64,000 nt of DNA from Sphaerosporella brunnea (GCA_008704415.1 VXIS01000087.1:83503-147502), one strand, 5' to 3'. Shown: positions 12,262 to 24,603, numbered from the stretch's first letter. The notes: generated from the sequence alone by a model not told the origin. A program made the numbers and translations.

Positions 12262-14076
12262 AAGTGCTGAGGCTTAAAGGTTTTTTTATGTGCACGGGAC
12301 TACTCTAGCGTGCGCAGATGTGGTCCTGCGCACGATGTTTTTCATAATGGATCACTCGGGTAGTCTGTACGAGTCACAATGTGTTTTTAAGGTCACAGTA
12401 TAGAGACTCCCAAAAGGTTGAACCTTGCTACCATAGGTGAATTTTTTTGTTATGGCCAATCTTGAGTGTTTGCTTGGGCTGAAAATCTTGAGTCGATATC
12501 GCGGCGAATGCATATGATAGCATTGAGAAATTCTTCTGAGTTGCGGATTGCAACTAGACACCCAATCAGTGGCATTGCGAACTGCCGATGGAGGTTCTGC
12601 TCTGCCAGTCGGCTCAAATCGCTACCAGCAAAGCACTCTATGCAAAGGCATACAATACCGGGTACGAACTGCGCATCCTCCTGAGATCAAGAGTTTGCAA
12701 AGCCCTATTATTCCAGGCTCTTACATGCCATAGAGCGAGCCCACGAGTACACAGGCCGGGTAGTGTAACTGGGGGTTTTATACAACGCAGTGTGATGTGC
12801 TTTGGAATTGAAAAGGCAGAAGCTTCGAAGGCAGGTCTTTTTCATCGTCACTTAAAGAAAGAACCGATGGCCTTCGCCTTCATGGGACTCGAGAATTTAT
12901 CCTCGCCGCCACAATCGTGAAGCAATCCGTGCTTCACGATGTAGCACTCGCTTCATTTGGTAGCGCTTTGCTCGGAAATACCATGTTCCTTGGCTTGTCA
13001 GTGGCGGCTACTTTTTTAGCCACAGATGTTACCTTAGAGATTCGGTACTAAAGCAATGTGGAAAAGTGACTGCGCTCTGTGGATAAGTCACTCAGCCTCA
13101 TGGCAAAGTCACTTAGCCACATTGCCTTAGTACCGAATCTCTACGGTACACTGCTTCATACATGGTTGTCGAAGCGCATGTTTCCTTAGGTGATAATCCA
13201 TGAACGTTCGCCTGTTGGCAAACCCAGCGGCATCATATCCAACCGCCGGGCAGCGGCGATCATACATATCCTACGCGACAAAAATAACGCTTCAAAAAGA
13301 AACATCGCCCACCATCCCGAAGAAGTAAAGACCCAGCATTTCTCCGGCGGAATTAAAGTAAGCGAGCGGCCTGCACTGCCGAAACGCTCCCAAGTAAACA
13401 TCGTGAAACGAAACTGCCGTCCGTCTGGGTTCCCCGTTCCAAGTCACTCACCACGCAAATAGGGCACGCGGCTACAACAACACAGCCTCCAGCTTCAAAG
13501 GCTGCAGAAACTCCACTCCGCCCAGCGCATCGGAAAAACTTCACGTCGGAGATGGGTGTATTTTTATCTGGTTCATCTTCGTGCAAATGAGATTCACGCG
13601 CCAGCGCCAAGCTCCACAAAGCTGAGACGCCAAAGGGAACCAGGAATTGGTGTATCATATGCTGTCCTTCCCCAGAGCCATCTCCTATCTATCTCGAATA
13701 GATCGCGGGAAGAGAGGCGACCCGGTGATTTTCGTCGCCTGCCGTTTCAGCAGTTTCTGGGATGGTAAGCCAGGCAAGGTGATGAGAGGCCGGGAACTTG
13801 ATCGACGCTGTGAAGAGTCGTCATATTTGTATCCTCCGTTTCCCCCATCCGGACTTGCAACCTTTCATTTTCACCACCTCGCCACCTCCATCCATCTCGA
13901 CAGATAAACGATCCTCGACGGACTTTTTTTTCTTCTTCCTTTTTGTTTCTTCACTTCTTCTTGCGGACTCTGCAAGCCGGACGGTCGTTTCTTGACGAAC
14001 ACCAATTTTTTTCTCGACCTTTGTTTTTACGAAGAACGAAAACCGCATCGACTGCATCAAAAAAAAAAAAAAAAAA
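12262..14076. other. Intergenic region with one MITE
   Basis: No gene is supported between the Sgd1 start and the small membrane-protein gene. It contains the 109 bp TIR element at 13035-13143. Hydrophobic open stretches on the minus strand near 13190-13660 have no start-to-stop gene model I can defend. The last 200 bp become C/T-rich and end in a 19-A run at 14059-14077, immediately before the next ATG. Confidence 0.5.
13035..13143. mobile_element. 109 bp TA-flanked MITE-like foldback element
   Basis: Both ends carry the same inverted sequence: TAGAGATTCGGTACTAA on the left, its complement on the right. Similarity extends inward for about 40 bp each side (AAGCAATGTGG against AGGCAATGTGG), leaving a short loop. 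The outermost TA on each side fits a TA target duplication, as in Tc1/mariner-derived MITEs. It has no coding capacity. Confidence 0.7.
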
Positions 14077-14655
14077 ATGCAAAACAAAATGTACACGCTG
14101 ATCCTTCCCTCCAAAAACACTCCGCTCCACACGCCAGACACGGCCTCAACAGATCTCGACACGCCTTCACTAAACCTCCTTTCTCTTTCACACCAATTCA
14201 TCTCCACCACCCCGACCCCACTAAAAACGCATTTCTTCCGGATGCCTGCGCCACTGCCATCACCAGGTCTCACTCCGCCTCCCTACGAACCCGCAAACCC
14301 TTACCGCGACCTCACCCTGCAGGACGTCCCATTGACCCCCGCCCCCGTTCGCATTGGCCGCTTCGCCCCACCACGTTTCTCTTCCCGTCTGCGCAGCCTT
14401 GTTCAGCAGCGTCCGCGGGGGCCACTCCGCGTATACCTCGTTCCCCCCACGGTGAATGAGAAGCAGCAGTTGCGACGGCATGCGTGGGGGATTCCGACGG
14501 TGTTGACGGCTGGGTCAGCGGCGTGGGTGGAGACGGCGGGGATTGAGAGAAGCACTGCGGAGCAACGGGCTAGGATGTTGTTTGCGGCGATTACCATTGC
14601 GGTGGTGTTTCTGGTGGGCCTTGGTTGGGGATTGGGCCAGGTGTGGGGTTTGTAA
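14077..14655 (+). CDS. Hypothetical tail-anchored protein with a PPPY motif
   Basis: A single-exon frame of 192 residues, not recognised as a named family. The N-terminal half is Thr/Pro-rich and contains TPPPYEPANPYRDL near residues 65-80; PPxY motifs bind WW domains, for example of Rsp5/Nedd4 ubiquitin ligases. A more conserved-looking middle (RIGRFAPPRFSSRLRSLVQQ, then PLRVYLVPPTVNEKQQLRRH) precedes one hydrophobic segment at the extreme C-terminus (MLFAAITIAVVFLVGLGWGL). This suggests a tail-anchored membrane protein facing the cytosol. ATG 14077 follows directly after a 19-A run; ATG 14089 is an alternative start. The mirror copy has 18 A but the same coding sequence. A role as a ubiquitin-ligase adaptor is inference only. 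Confidence 0.5.
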   Translation: MQNKMYTLILPSKNTPLHTPDTASTDLDTPSLNLLSLSHQFISTTPTPLKTHFFRMPAPLPSPGLTPPPYEPANPYRDLTLQDVPLTPAPVRIGRFAPPRFSSRLRSLVQQRPRGPLRVYLVPPTVNEKQQLRRHAWGIPTVLTAGSAAWVETAGIERSTAEQRARMLFAAITIAVVFLVGLGWGLGQVWGL

Positions 14656-15636
14656 AATGCCGGTGTGCGGTTGCGGCGGAGATACGGGAAGGATTGTACA
14701 TTCAGGATTTCCTTTTTTCCCCCTTTGTTTTGTGGTTTTGCATATGCGCGGCGTTTTGCTCTCTTTTCTTGCATGCCTAATGGCTGAACGGATGAATGGA
14801 TTGATACACGGCGGGACCTCTTACGACGGATGGGATATATACAAGGGGAGAAGGAAAAGGGTGGGCTTCATGTATATTTTTGAGGCGGCTTTCATGATGG
14901 CGAAGCTAAGGAGGTGAGGACCAAAGATCTTTGTCGAATAAATTGATCCTATTGCTCCTTTACATCTAGAGATTTACAGCTCCTACCGTATCGTCTGTGT
15001 CTTGAGCAACGCGGGTGGGAGTGTTGCCAATCAAAAAGTTAATTTCTAAAGACTCGCGCGCGGGCGATGCTGTATCTAATTTTATTTATAGCAGCAGAAC
15101 CATTACAGTGCCGGCGTTGTCGGTCGTCCATCGCCCATAGTAAACTCCCTCGGAGTATCCTAATAGCTCAGGATCTCGATCTTCATTCTATTGGTAGGCC
15201 GGCACCGGGTGCTTTTCACAGGGGCATCGCGCCGTATCTTCCGGTGTTTGTCCGCTACCGGCACCATTTTTGGACCGTACCGGGACGGGGAGATGCCGGA
15301 GTTGCCATTGCGCATGCCGCTCCCCGCCTTTTGATCATCATTAAAGTTGCGTACAAACCCAAATTGCGACCTCGACGTCCGATCCCACCAATAGAAAACC
15401 CTCGACACCCGCAACCTTACCACCCCACCCCTCCGGCCCGCGTTGCTTAAGACTCAGACGATACGGTATGTGATATCCACCTACATGAATGTCCGAGACT
15501 TGTCATGGCTGCAAAGTGCAAACAGTGAACAGCGCCAAAAGCAATCTGGCCAGGTGTTACAGCGCTTTTGGCGTCTACGGCAGACGGCAGAATTAGGTAT
15601 TCATCATTCCTACATACATCAAAGACTCTCCACTTC
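14656..15636. other. Intergenic region largely filled by a TIR element
   Basis: It holds the 3' flank of the tail-anchored protein gene, then the 485 bp TIR element (14984-15468), then the 3' flank of the minus-strand secreted-protein gene. No other gene is supported. Confidence 0.55.
14984..15468. mobile_element. 485 bp TA-flanked TIR element, non-autonomous
   Basis: The left end TACCGTATCGTCTG and the right end (complement TACCGTATCGTCTG) form imperfect terminal inverted repeats of about 32 bp that continue to GCAACGCGGG with two mismatches. TA at both outer edges fits a TA target site, as in Tc1/mariner/pogo relatives. The interior has an open frame of about 127 codons that resembles no transposase. 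The mirror copy at 58136-58619 is one base shorter. Confidence 0.7.
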
Positions 15637-16334
15637 CTATACCACCTCATTAACCACGGCCGTGATCGCTACGCAGTCTGGGGCTACACCCAAACAGTCA
15701 GCAAACCTCTCCTCGTTCGATGGCCATAGGAACCAAACTCACAGCTATCGTCCGCAGCCTTAACCCACAAACCATACTGTCCGCCTTTGTTCGAATCGGG
15801 GTAAACACAGAACGCTATCACCTCGAAGTCAGTCCTGGATTACTTTTTTTTCCCTTCGCCTCGGAACTCACTAAGTCCTTGGTCACTTTCGGCTGGGACA
15901 AGAACTACATGTGCACCCGGCTTTCCGTTGATACAAGCGTAGCGCGCGTTGTAGGTGGCCGGAGTTTTCGGATTCTCCTTGAAGGCAACTTCTCGGAAGC
16001 GGGCCCTGTCTTTTGGCTCGACGATGAAGGCCTTGCTGCCGCTCCCGCCAAGCACCAGACTTCCGCTGGCAAGCGTGGTGTTTAGCTGCTTCCCGTACGA
16101 AAACAGGCGACGTCGAAGCTGCCCTTGCCCGTGCGCGGCAGGAACGTGAACGTCTGGCCGTCGATCTTGGGATTCCCCGAGTTCGCCGCATACAGCGTGA
16201 ACGGATTCGTGATGCTGGTGAAGATTACCATCGGCACTATGCACTCCTGCGGAGTCGTGGTCGCCGGCGTCGGGGGCCGCGAGGGAAGAGATGCTCAGCG
16301 AGAGGAGAGTGAGGAGCGTGGTGGCCGCCTTCAT
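15637..16334 (-). pseudogene. Secreted cysteine protein gene, left copy with two frameshifts
   Basis: Mirror of the intact gene at 57268-57964; see that entry for the protein. Start codon 16334, stop 15637-15639. Relative to the right copy there is one extra C in a C run just after the signal peptide (about 16275) and one missing G near 16108. Together these put about 56 codons in the wrong frame and then restore it. The out-of-frame segment loses the first cysteine and the FTLYAANSG region. Because the two shifts compensate and sit in short homopolymers, I read them as consensus errors in this arm, not as a real pseudogene. Confidence 0.6.
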
Positions 16335-16406
16335 GATTGCTGCTGCTGCTGGTGGTTTGAGCTCGCGGTTGGGTTGGCGCTGGGGGATGGAGGCCGGCGG
16401 GTGCGT

Positions 16407-16416
16407 TATATATATA
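16407..16416 (-). promoter_or_regulatory. TATA box of the secreted-protein gene (left copy)
   Basis: A perfect TATATATATA run 73 bp upstream of the start codon at 16334, a normal spacing for a fungal TATA plus short leader. The identical run lies at 57186-57195 in the right arm. Confidence 0.5.
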
Positions 16417-17288
16417 CCATTTGCGCTTTGAGGCCGAGCTGGCTGTGTCTCGGAGGAGAGGTCAGATATAGACACTGTAGGCGTGTGCAGATGTTTGGCA
16501 TAAACTAATACAGGCAGTTGGGGTGACACAAGCCTGCCGGCCCACGTCGTTGCTGCATGATTACTCTTGGTACTGCTGTCGATCCGGGGCCGCAGACCGA
16601 CGCTTCTACATACTATGATTAGCGAGCCAACGGCCTGGGGAATACGAAGCAGGTCTCTGAAGTGGAAAGTTGGGAAAGGACGGAACCCACGATCGTCCTC
16701 GGCTCGTATGTAAAAAAAAAAAAAAACTAAACAACAAAGCATGAAAAGCCAAGAAGGGCTGGGAAGATACACGTCTTCTCGATTGCTATTGGGTCAGCCT
16801 TTAAGCGAAATCCGACGAATTATCGAGGGAGAACAATTAGCTGCAATATAAACCGACCTATCATCTGTCGATATCGCCTGCAAAGTATATTATTGGCGTA
16901 CGTATCGCAGCCCAGTAAAATTAGTAAGTACTTAGGAAGAGCCACCCGCTGTCAGTACTGCAGGGTGTGACATGTAATACCAGTTCCTGCATGCAGATAC
17001 GATGGCGAGCGTGATATGCTGTGAGCTGGTGATTAATATTGCAGCTATTCCGGGCCAATGGCATGATTGCTATGGTCCAGCAGCTGAAGATACATGGTAT
17101 AAAAAGCACGTCGCACGGGACACTCCTCGCAACAATTCGCGCAATATTGAGACGCGTATTTACTCTACGTACTCTTCGTCTGACCGACAGCATCTGGGAC
17201 TCCGGCCCGTGGAACCCGAGCCTGGTATGCGGGTGTCAACCCTCCACTGGGCCGCAGCCAGTCTGTAGGCATACCTCGACATTGTGCT

Positions 17289-17823
17289 AGGGCTTCCAGT
17301 AGCCCACCCCGAAAACTCCAGGCCGTTGGGGTGGCTTATAGCCTTCAGGCTTCCAGGTTGGCGGGCTGGGCTGGTCAAACGCGTCCCAAGCACGCCCGGC
17401 GGAGCCAGGAGCAAAACACATCCGAACCTTAACCCGATGGAGAGAGGGCCAGTCTAGAGAGGTATATGTAACCCATGGCGCCATTCAAGTCACTTGCGAA
17501 GCCTTGAATGGGAAGCATAAGGACTGCCCATGGCATGGGCCACCAGGCTCCCCATTAACGAACGGCGGCGCAATGCGAAGGATAGTTGTCTTTGAAGCCG
17601 CTAACGGCGGGAGACATTGACAGAACGGAGGTCGCGTCAACTGGAAATTTACTGGGCTCGGTGATGCAAGGTGGATGGCATGCGAGGGTAAAGGTGAACA
17701 GTGGCCACAAAAATTTGCCTCGCCAGCCCTTGGAAGGCGGCGCCCACCGGCCTGTCTGACTTTCTCAATCGCCGGTCGCTGCGGTAGCCCGCTCCGGCGT
17801 TTTGTAGGGCTACTGGAAGCCCT
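17289..17823. mobile_element. 535 bp element with perfect 17 bp terminal inverted repeats
   Basis: AGGGCTTCCAGTAGCCC at 17289-17305 is matched exactly in inverted orientation at 17807-17823. The interior has no credible open frame and no clear target duplication, so it is probably a non-autonomous DNA element. Both copies in the palindrome keep both ends. Confidence 0.5.
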
Positions 17824-19407
17824 GGTTGGGGCTGTAGCTATGTGTTGTTTTTTCCAGCCAGCAAATGTCTTGACTCTTGATGAAGTCGATGTCTAATAGC
17901 ATTACCGTCCACACATCGTACTTGTTTTTAACACTACAGCTAGTTACTCAACCCGCTAACGTGGGAGGATTGCCGATTACTCAGCGATGGGTGCGCGGGA
18001 GCTATGGCAGCACATCTGGCAGTGGTCTCTTGACGGATGTAGCCGAGGTGGGCTTCGGACTCGAGCTTGGTTCCTTCATTAGGTAGCACTCGTATTCCAT
18101 TCCACCACAATCTACTGGACACAGCGGTTTTCTATAGTACAAGGATCAGGTAAACTCCGCGAAACCGCGATCTCGTGCAATTTTGCGGTGGTATGTAGTT
18201 TCGCGCAGCGAATTGGGATGACAGGAAAAGAAAAGCTATCTACAGGGAGGGTATCTTCGAACTTCGCCCTGCTACAAATGGCGGTGAGATATTTGCTGCA
18301 TGCGCCGGAGATAGCAAACAGGTGAGAAAAGCACCACTGCCACCACAACCAACGGTGGGAAGCGCCTTTCTGTCACCTGGCCGACCTCCACTGCCGTCGC
18401 CGTAATTTGGAGTCGGATGGATACCGTGTGATGTGATAAAAAGTTTTTGGTGGTCACCTAGCTGTTGTCTATACCACGCCGTGGCATCGTGCAGAGATTG
18501 GAACCATAGATCTGGGTAGAAAATGCGTAGGTATATAATGATCATGACATATCACTCACCCACGAAATATACCGAAAATTCTATCCTGGCGACCGCCAGG
18601 GCCGAGCAGACGACGCATCAAATACGCAAAAAAAAAAACACACAACACAACCACTTACGAATAGACTCAGAGTTGGGCATCATCTCCGATGTGTTCCCGG
18701 GATTGGAGGACATCGATATCGCAAACGACCCACTCCACCAGCTATGCAAGGGACCACACCTCGAAGCTGTGGACATCGTAGCCCCAAATCCCCAGAGTAT
18801 TCGCCCATCTTTTCACACGACTCTCCGTTACTTGAATTTGGGGTTGTTGATGAAAACCCCTCTAGACACCTCACCCGACGGTGAGGCGGTGACTCACACA
18901 CGAGTGAGAAAGCATGAACTGCACTAACCCTGTATTCCCGGAGCCGAGATCTCAAGATACGGCAACACCGTGAACCTTTCGAGTGCATGCGTCGGGCCGT
19001 CGACGTTCCGCAACACGTGGATAAAGCATTGGACCGGAGTGTGTATGTATATAAAGGTACCGAATTATAAACAGACAAACAAAACATCTACTCTACAGTA
19101 TCACGCGGTATGTATGATGATGCCATCGGATGATAATAAAGCCGCGGTATGTAGAAGCAGTTATCGCATCGCAATGGAAATTTATCCGGTGATATATGTA
19201 GAAATAATCCCTCATCTCATCTCATGCTCACCCTGCCTGAGCCCATCTCCACGTGCGGATTCTTGTGGCGGGTGAGGAAAGAGGAGAGTAATTCGAAGAA
19301 GCAGCGATGGGTGGTGGTTTGGGTTTTTGATCGCACGTTTCTGTGGTTTAACCCCTCTTTTGTGGCGTGCCTGACCAAAAACGTGGTAATCACCGCCATT
19401 CGCGGAG

Positions 19408-19456
19408 TGTGGTGGTGGTGGTAGTGGTGGTGGTGGTGGTGGTGGTGGTGGTGGTG
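19408..19456 (+). repeat. GGT trinucleotide microsatellite
   Basis: Near-perfect GGT/GTG run with a single TAG interruption, non-coding. Mirror copy as CCA repeat near 54147-54195. Confidence 0.85.
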
Positions 19457-20537
19457 TTACCCAACCAAACCGGCCCGACCTCCTGGTCTGCCGAAATCGG
19501 ACAAATGACGTGCACACATCTCCGGCGGGCGACCCACATTCAGCCGCGCGCTCCGGCCATCGGTCTTCGGCGTCTATCAATAGAAATAAGAAAAAAAAAT
19601 ATGTTGCATTTGGTCGCCGTACATCATCATCATCATCATCATGAAGGTTTCTCCGCCGTTCGCACTCGTGTGCGTCGTCCTCGTCGTGGTTGGTGGTGCG
19701 TGGGATTTTGGATGGTCGGCGGGCGGAAGTGGAGCAGAACCGGCCCACCACCATTGTCGTATCAGGTAGTGTGGTGAGGCGTTATCTGAGGGGGGGCTCC
19801 CCCTCATCCTACTCTATTATCAATTGGAATCAGATGTCGCCTACCTGGGCAGGGGCTGCATCGATTGAGTCTCGCCCGGCGGTACATAGCGGCGCAAAAA
19901 CAAAAATAAGCGGGATGAAATGCGGTGCAAATTTTCGGTCACCCTGGAAGCGTCGTGAAAGATTTGAGGGTGGGTAGTGGGGTGGTGGGGCGGCGGTGTG
20001 TGGCTGGATTTTTCATCATCGCGATGAGGTTTAGAGGCTTGGGATGAGGGACGCATCGGGCTTCTTATAGCCTTCTAATGCCTTCTAACCGCGATCTCGC
20101 GAATTCACGGAAGCAGTTTAAATTTGCCTCCAGTTTACCTCGGACGGAGGAACGCGCAGCGAAGCGTCTTCGTAGCGGATTATTTTCGTCGTTGCGATGC
20201 TCGGAACACACCTCGCCATGGGAGATGCAAGTTATCCGGAGTCTTTGGCGGGATCGCCGTCGCGATGACGCCGAATGACGGGGAGCACGCACACGCACAT
20301 ACGCGGTGAAGGCGATCACCAGTCAGCTCGGCAAGGGGCGGGAGAAGCTGGCATTGAGGCGCGAGAGAGTATCTTGCATCTAGGCTCAGGGAGAAGTGAG
20401 AAGTGGCTGGACGCCGCCAAGATTTGCCTGTGTTGGGATTGGGATTGGGCCTGGCGGGCGGGGTGACCTGAAACTCCACCAAGCGGGGGAGCAGCAGAAG
20501 TAGACGTCGGACCAGACTCAAAAATCAAGCTGCCTCG

Positions 20538-20544
20538 ATAAATA
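20538..20544 (+). promoter_or_regulatory. TATA-like element of the gpd gene
   Basis: ATAAATA lies 173 bp upstream of the dehydrogenase ATG. It is followed by a CAACACAACACC-rich, C/T-rich leader typical of strongly expressed fungal glycolytic genes. Mirror copy at 53059-53065. Confidence 0.45.
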
Positions 20545-20716
20545 CCCCGCTTCTGCCATCATCTGCTCAACACAACACCACCACCACACACAACTCACCC
20601 CTCAAAAACATCACAGGTTCGCGAGCCTTCAAGCCAAAAGCTTGGTACCGTTTGTTGTTTGCTGTGCGGTTGCTAACTTCTTCCCACCGGCACAGAACAC
20701 ACTACGTTCAAAAAAA

Positions 20717-22093
<1,377 letters not shown>

Positions 22094-22473
22094 ATGTGGG
22101 TTGACCGAGCGATGGGGTTGCACGCCGCAAGGATGGACGATTGAGAGGTCTTTCTTCCGGATGGCAAAAGGGAACAAAAAAACTGTGTGGAGTTCTTTTT
22201 TAGACGATATGATAAATAATACAAAGCAGTTGTTTCCCTAATCGTACATACATATGTTGCGTGACCGACTGTCTCACTGTATGTACATACCTAAGAAGTT
22301 TGCGGTAGAACAGAGTACTTCAACGGAGCCATACAGCTGGACGCTGATCGTTCATATCAGGTATGCAGGTGCTTTTTGTGAGAACATCGTGCGGGGCCGG
22401 ACGTTACCTGTGTACGTTTCCTCGTTGCGTTGAGATGAGGTGGGGATTAAGTTAGCGAGCGCGAGCGGGTCCC

Positions 22474-22791
22474 TTGCTTTTCCTTCGCGGAGATTGGCTC
22501 TTCCAGGACGGGAAAACGGAGTGCCCTGAAGTTTACTTCAGGGTATTAGTGCAAATACGAAATGTATGGCAACGAGTGAGAAAGGATGAGGAGTGGGTTA
22601 GGGGTTTTCTACTGGCAATGCAACGAGGGATGTACCAGCTCCAGCCAATATTTCGTAGGTAGAAGGAGAAGGCCACCCCACATATCCTGCGGTTTCTGCG
22701 AGATGCTAAGGTTGGACAGTCCGTGGTGGAGGGGGATGAGTTCATCATCATCGTTCCGGATATGGTGAAGGGTCAGATGGGGGGAAGGTGA
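22474..22791 (+). pseudogene. Unrecognised coding-like frame interrupted by one TAG
   Basis: One reading frame runs through about 105 codons with gene-like composition (WLFQDGKTECPEVYFRVL, RKDEEWVRGFLLAMQRGMYQ). It meets TAG at 22660 and continues in the same frame with KEKATPHILRFLRDAKVGQ and VVEGDEFIIIVPDMVKG to TGA at 22789. No ATG opens the frame; it is open only from about 22456. It could be 3' exons of an undetected gene, with the TAG lying in or at the end of an intron, or a decayed gene. Both arms carry the same TAG, so it is not an obvious sequencing slip. Function unknown. Confidence 0.3.
22524..22543. repeat. Perfect 20 bp short palindrome
   Basis: CCCTGAAGT and its complement ACTTCAGGG are separated by TT. 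It lies inside the amber-interrupted frame downstream of gpd. It could be a hairpin or a dimeric binding site, or chance. Mirror copy at 51060-51079. Confidence 0.6.
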
Positions 22792-23525
22792 CCTGGCCCC
22801 AGTGGCCATGGCTTTTGTTTCTGCTGTTTACGGACCCGTTTAAATTTTTCCTCCTGGTAGTTGGGTGGCCGCAGTTGACCCATGAGGTTGTATCAATAAG
22901 GCGGCGGCGGGGACGGGTAGGGGGGTCGCGGTCGCATACGCACAATAAACTTTGGTTACAAACTTTCACACGAGTCCTTTTGGATAAAAGTGGAGAAACA
23001 TACCGTAGCATGCTCGAGGTATCTATCGTGACTATTTGTGTTCTTACTATAACTGCTGGTAGTAGTGAGTAAGTTGTGAGTTTTTTGCATTGCCATACAG
23101 CTATGATGATTCCTTCCAAATACATTGCATGTACATGCGCCCCACCAACTACAGCTTCAGCTGCAGCGATAGAACTCTTTGAATACCTCGCCGTCGTGGG
23201 CGCTATATTCCACTCGGCCTGAGGCTGGTCTCGTGTGATCAAGTTCCTGGAGTTCAAGTTGAGCATTTCTCCTCCGCTCGCTCCGTCACGCCTCCGTGGG
23301 TTAAACGTCATTCTCTGGTGACCCTTTTGGCGCCTGCAGGCTACCCACTGGCGGGTTTATGCGCCGGTATCAGACGTCCATTGGTCATCAATGAGCAGAA
23401 TCAATGCAGCATTGGCTCGGATGGAGCCTGGTTACGATGCTGCAAGCTGCCGGACAGCGTGAGGAGGTACCGTAACAACTTCCGGGTCGTGTGATCTATC
23501 GCCCTTGCCGTAAGTAGTCTACACT

Positions 23526-23540
23526 GCAAAAAAACAAAAA
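23526..23540 (-). terminator. RNA polymerase III terminator of the 5S gene
   Basis: The transcribed strand reads TTTTTGTTTTTTT immediately after the 5S 3' end. Confidence 0.75.
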
Positions 23541-23657
23541 CTACAATACGAGGGATTCCCATGTGGTCACCCACCATAGTACTAACCTCGCGATACACTG
23601 CTTAACTAGAGCTGAGCGGACGGGAAGCCGTGGTTTCAGTGTTCTATGACCGTAGCT
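23541..23657 (-). rRNA. 5S ribosomal RNA gene
   Basis: The minus strand matches the ascomycete 5S consensus along its length: the conserved GGCTTCCCGTCCGCTCAGC block, the internal control region, GAGGTTAGTACT, and GGGTGACCACATGGGAATCC. The length is about 117 nt. A T-rich terminator (TTTTTGTTTTTTT on the transcribed strand) follows directly. A lone 5S gene away from the rDNA array is the dispersed arrangement known in Neurospora, Aspergillus and relatives. The exact ends are estimated by alignment to the remembered consensus. Confidence 0.9.
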
Positions 23658-24603
23658 GATTGTTTTCCTCTTACCGCAAATTTCATAATACCATTTTATG
23701 AGTGAACACACGAGATCATTCGCGGAACGGTAAGCTGCCACGTAACCTTTCTTCTTGCGCCACATGTACTGTATGCTTCAGGGCCGTACTGAGCCATTGC
23801 GAGTTTTTCCGGAGTGACAACAAAGGGGGCGAGTGCTAGATTGTGATTTAGTGTTGAGGGCGCTTTTATGCCCCGTAAATTTTGTGAAATTTGCAGGGTA
23901 CCCCGCGAAAAATAATTCATCTACAATACCCCCCGTCGTAGGCCACCGCAGTCGGCACATCGCCTAGCCTGTTGCGTCTCATCACTACCAGATCACCAAC
24001 CGTCCCCTCTACCACCGCCGTCACATCACCACCCGTCGTTGCACCACCCGCAACACAATCCATGGAGGGCGCTCAGGATGCTACTGCGCCCAGCATGGCA
24101 GCCGGCCCGAACGGACTGGTTGTTTGCAGCATACTCCGAATTTAAAGCCGCGGTGCGTCGCTGGTCAGTGTCTGCATATTTTGAGACTCACTACGAGAAA
24201 ATCAGAAAAGACTGTAAACGTTGTTCCTTTCGTGTGCGTGCTACGCTCGGGCCAGAGCTGAGGGTGCGTATACAGCCTGTGTGGGGGCGGCGAAGTGAAG
24301 CAATGCCAGCAAGTTCGAGTCCCTAAAGCAAGCTTCCCCGACTATTGCAGCGGTGGATAGGGAGACAACACCCAAAGGTATTGTCAAGGCAGTACCGCAC
24401 AAGCGCCAACACAAGATTTCATACCAGGCTGCACATAAAGTCTTACGTTCTTCGCAAGGGACGGACATTGGAGCAGAGCAAGAGCAGTTTCAACATGGGA
24501 GGTCTTGAGTTTCGACCCTGTCACCTTTCGTTTCCGCAGTTTTTTTGCCCCTCAGTATGCACAGACTCGGGGTGGAGAGAGTGGGAAATTATTTGGCTTT
24601 GTA

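Larger units (their letters stand above)
16335..20716. other. 4.4 kb intergenic region with a TIR element and microsatellites
   Basis: It contains the promoter of the secreted-protein gene (TATA run at 16407-16416), the 535 bp TIR element (17289-17823), a GGT repeat (19408-19456), a CAT repeat (19622-19643) and the promoter of the dehydrogenase gene. An open frame at 18523-18927 has a faintly leucine-rich-repeat-like stretch (VFPGLEDIDIAND) but no supporting gene structure. No RNA gene is seen. Confidence 0.5.

Noticed and set aside
12588..12920. 110-codon open frame
   Set aside because: No family resemblance or promoter context; lies in an intergenic stretch.
15067..15450. 127-codon open frame inside the 485 bp TIR element, considered as transposase
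   Set aside because: Too short, Pro/Arg-rich, no DDE-type motif.
18523..18927. 134-codon frame with a leucine-rich-repeat-like stretch
   Set aside because: Only one vague repeat, a poly-lysine/asparagine segment from an A run, and no supporting structure.
22748..23311. 187-codon open frame on the minus strand, with mirror at 50292-50855
   Set aside because: Arg/Ser-rich, no domain, no intron signals, overlaps unrelated coding-like sequence on the other strand; probably chance.
24290..24340. GTTCGAGTCC resembling a tRNA T arm
   Set aside because: Flanking bases cannot form the T stem and no acceptor or anticodon arm fits on either strand.
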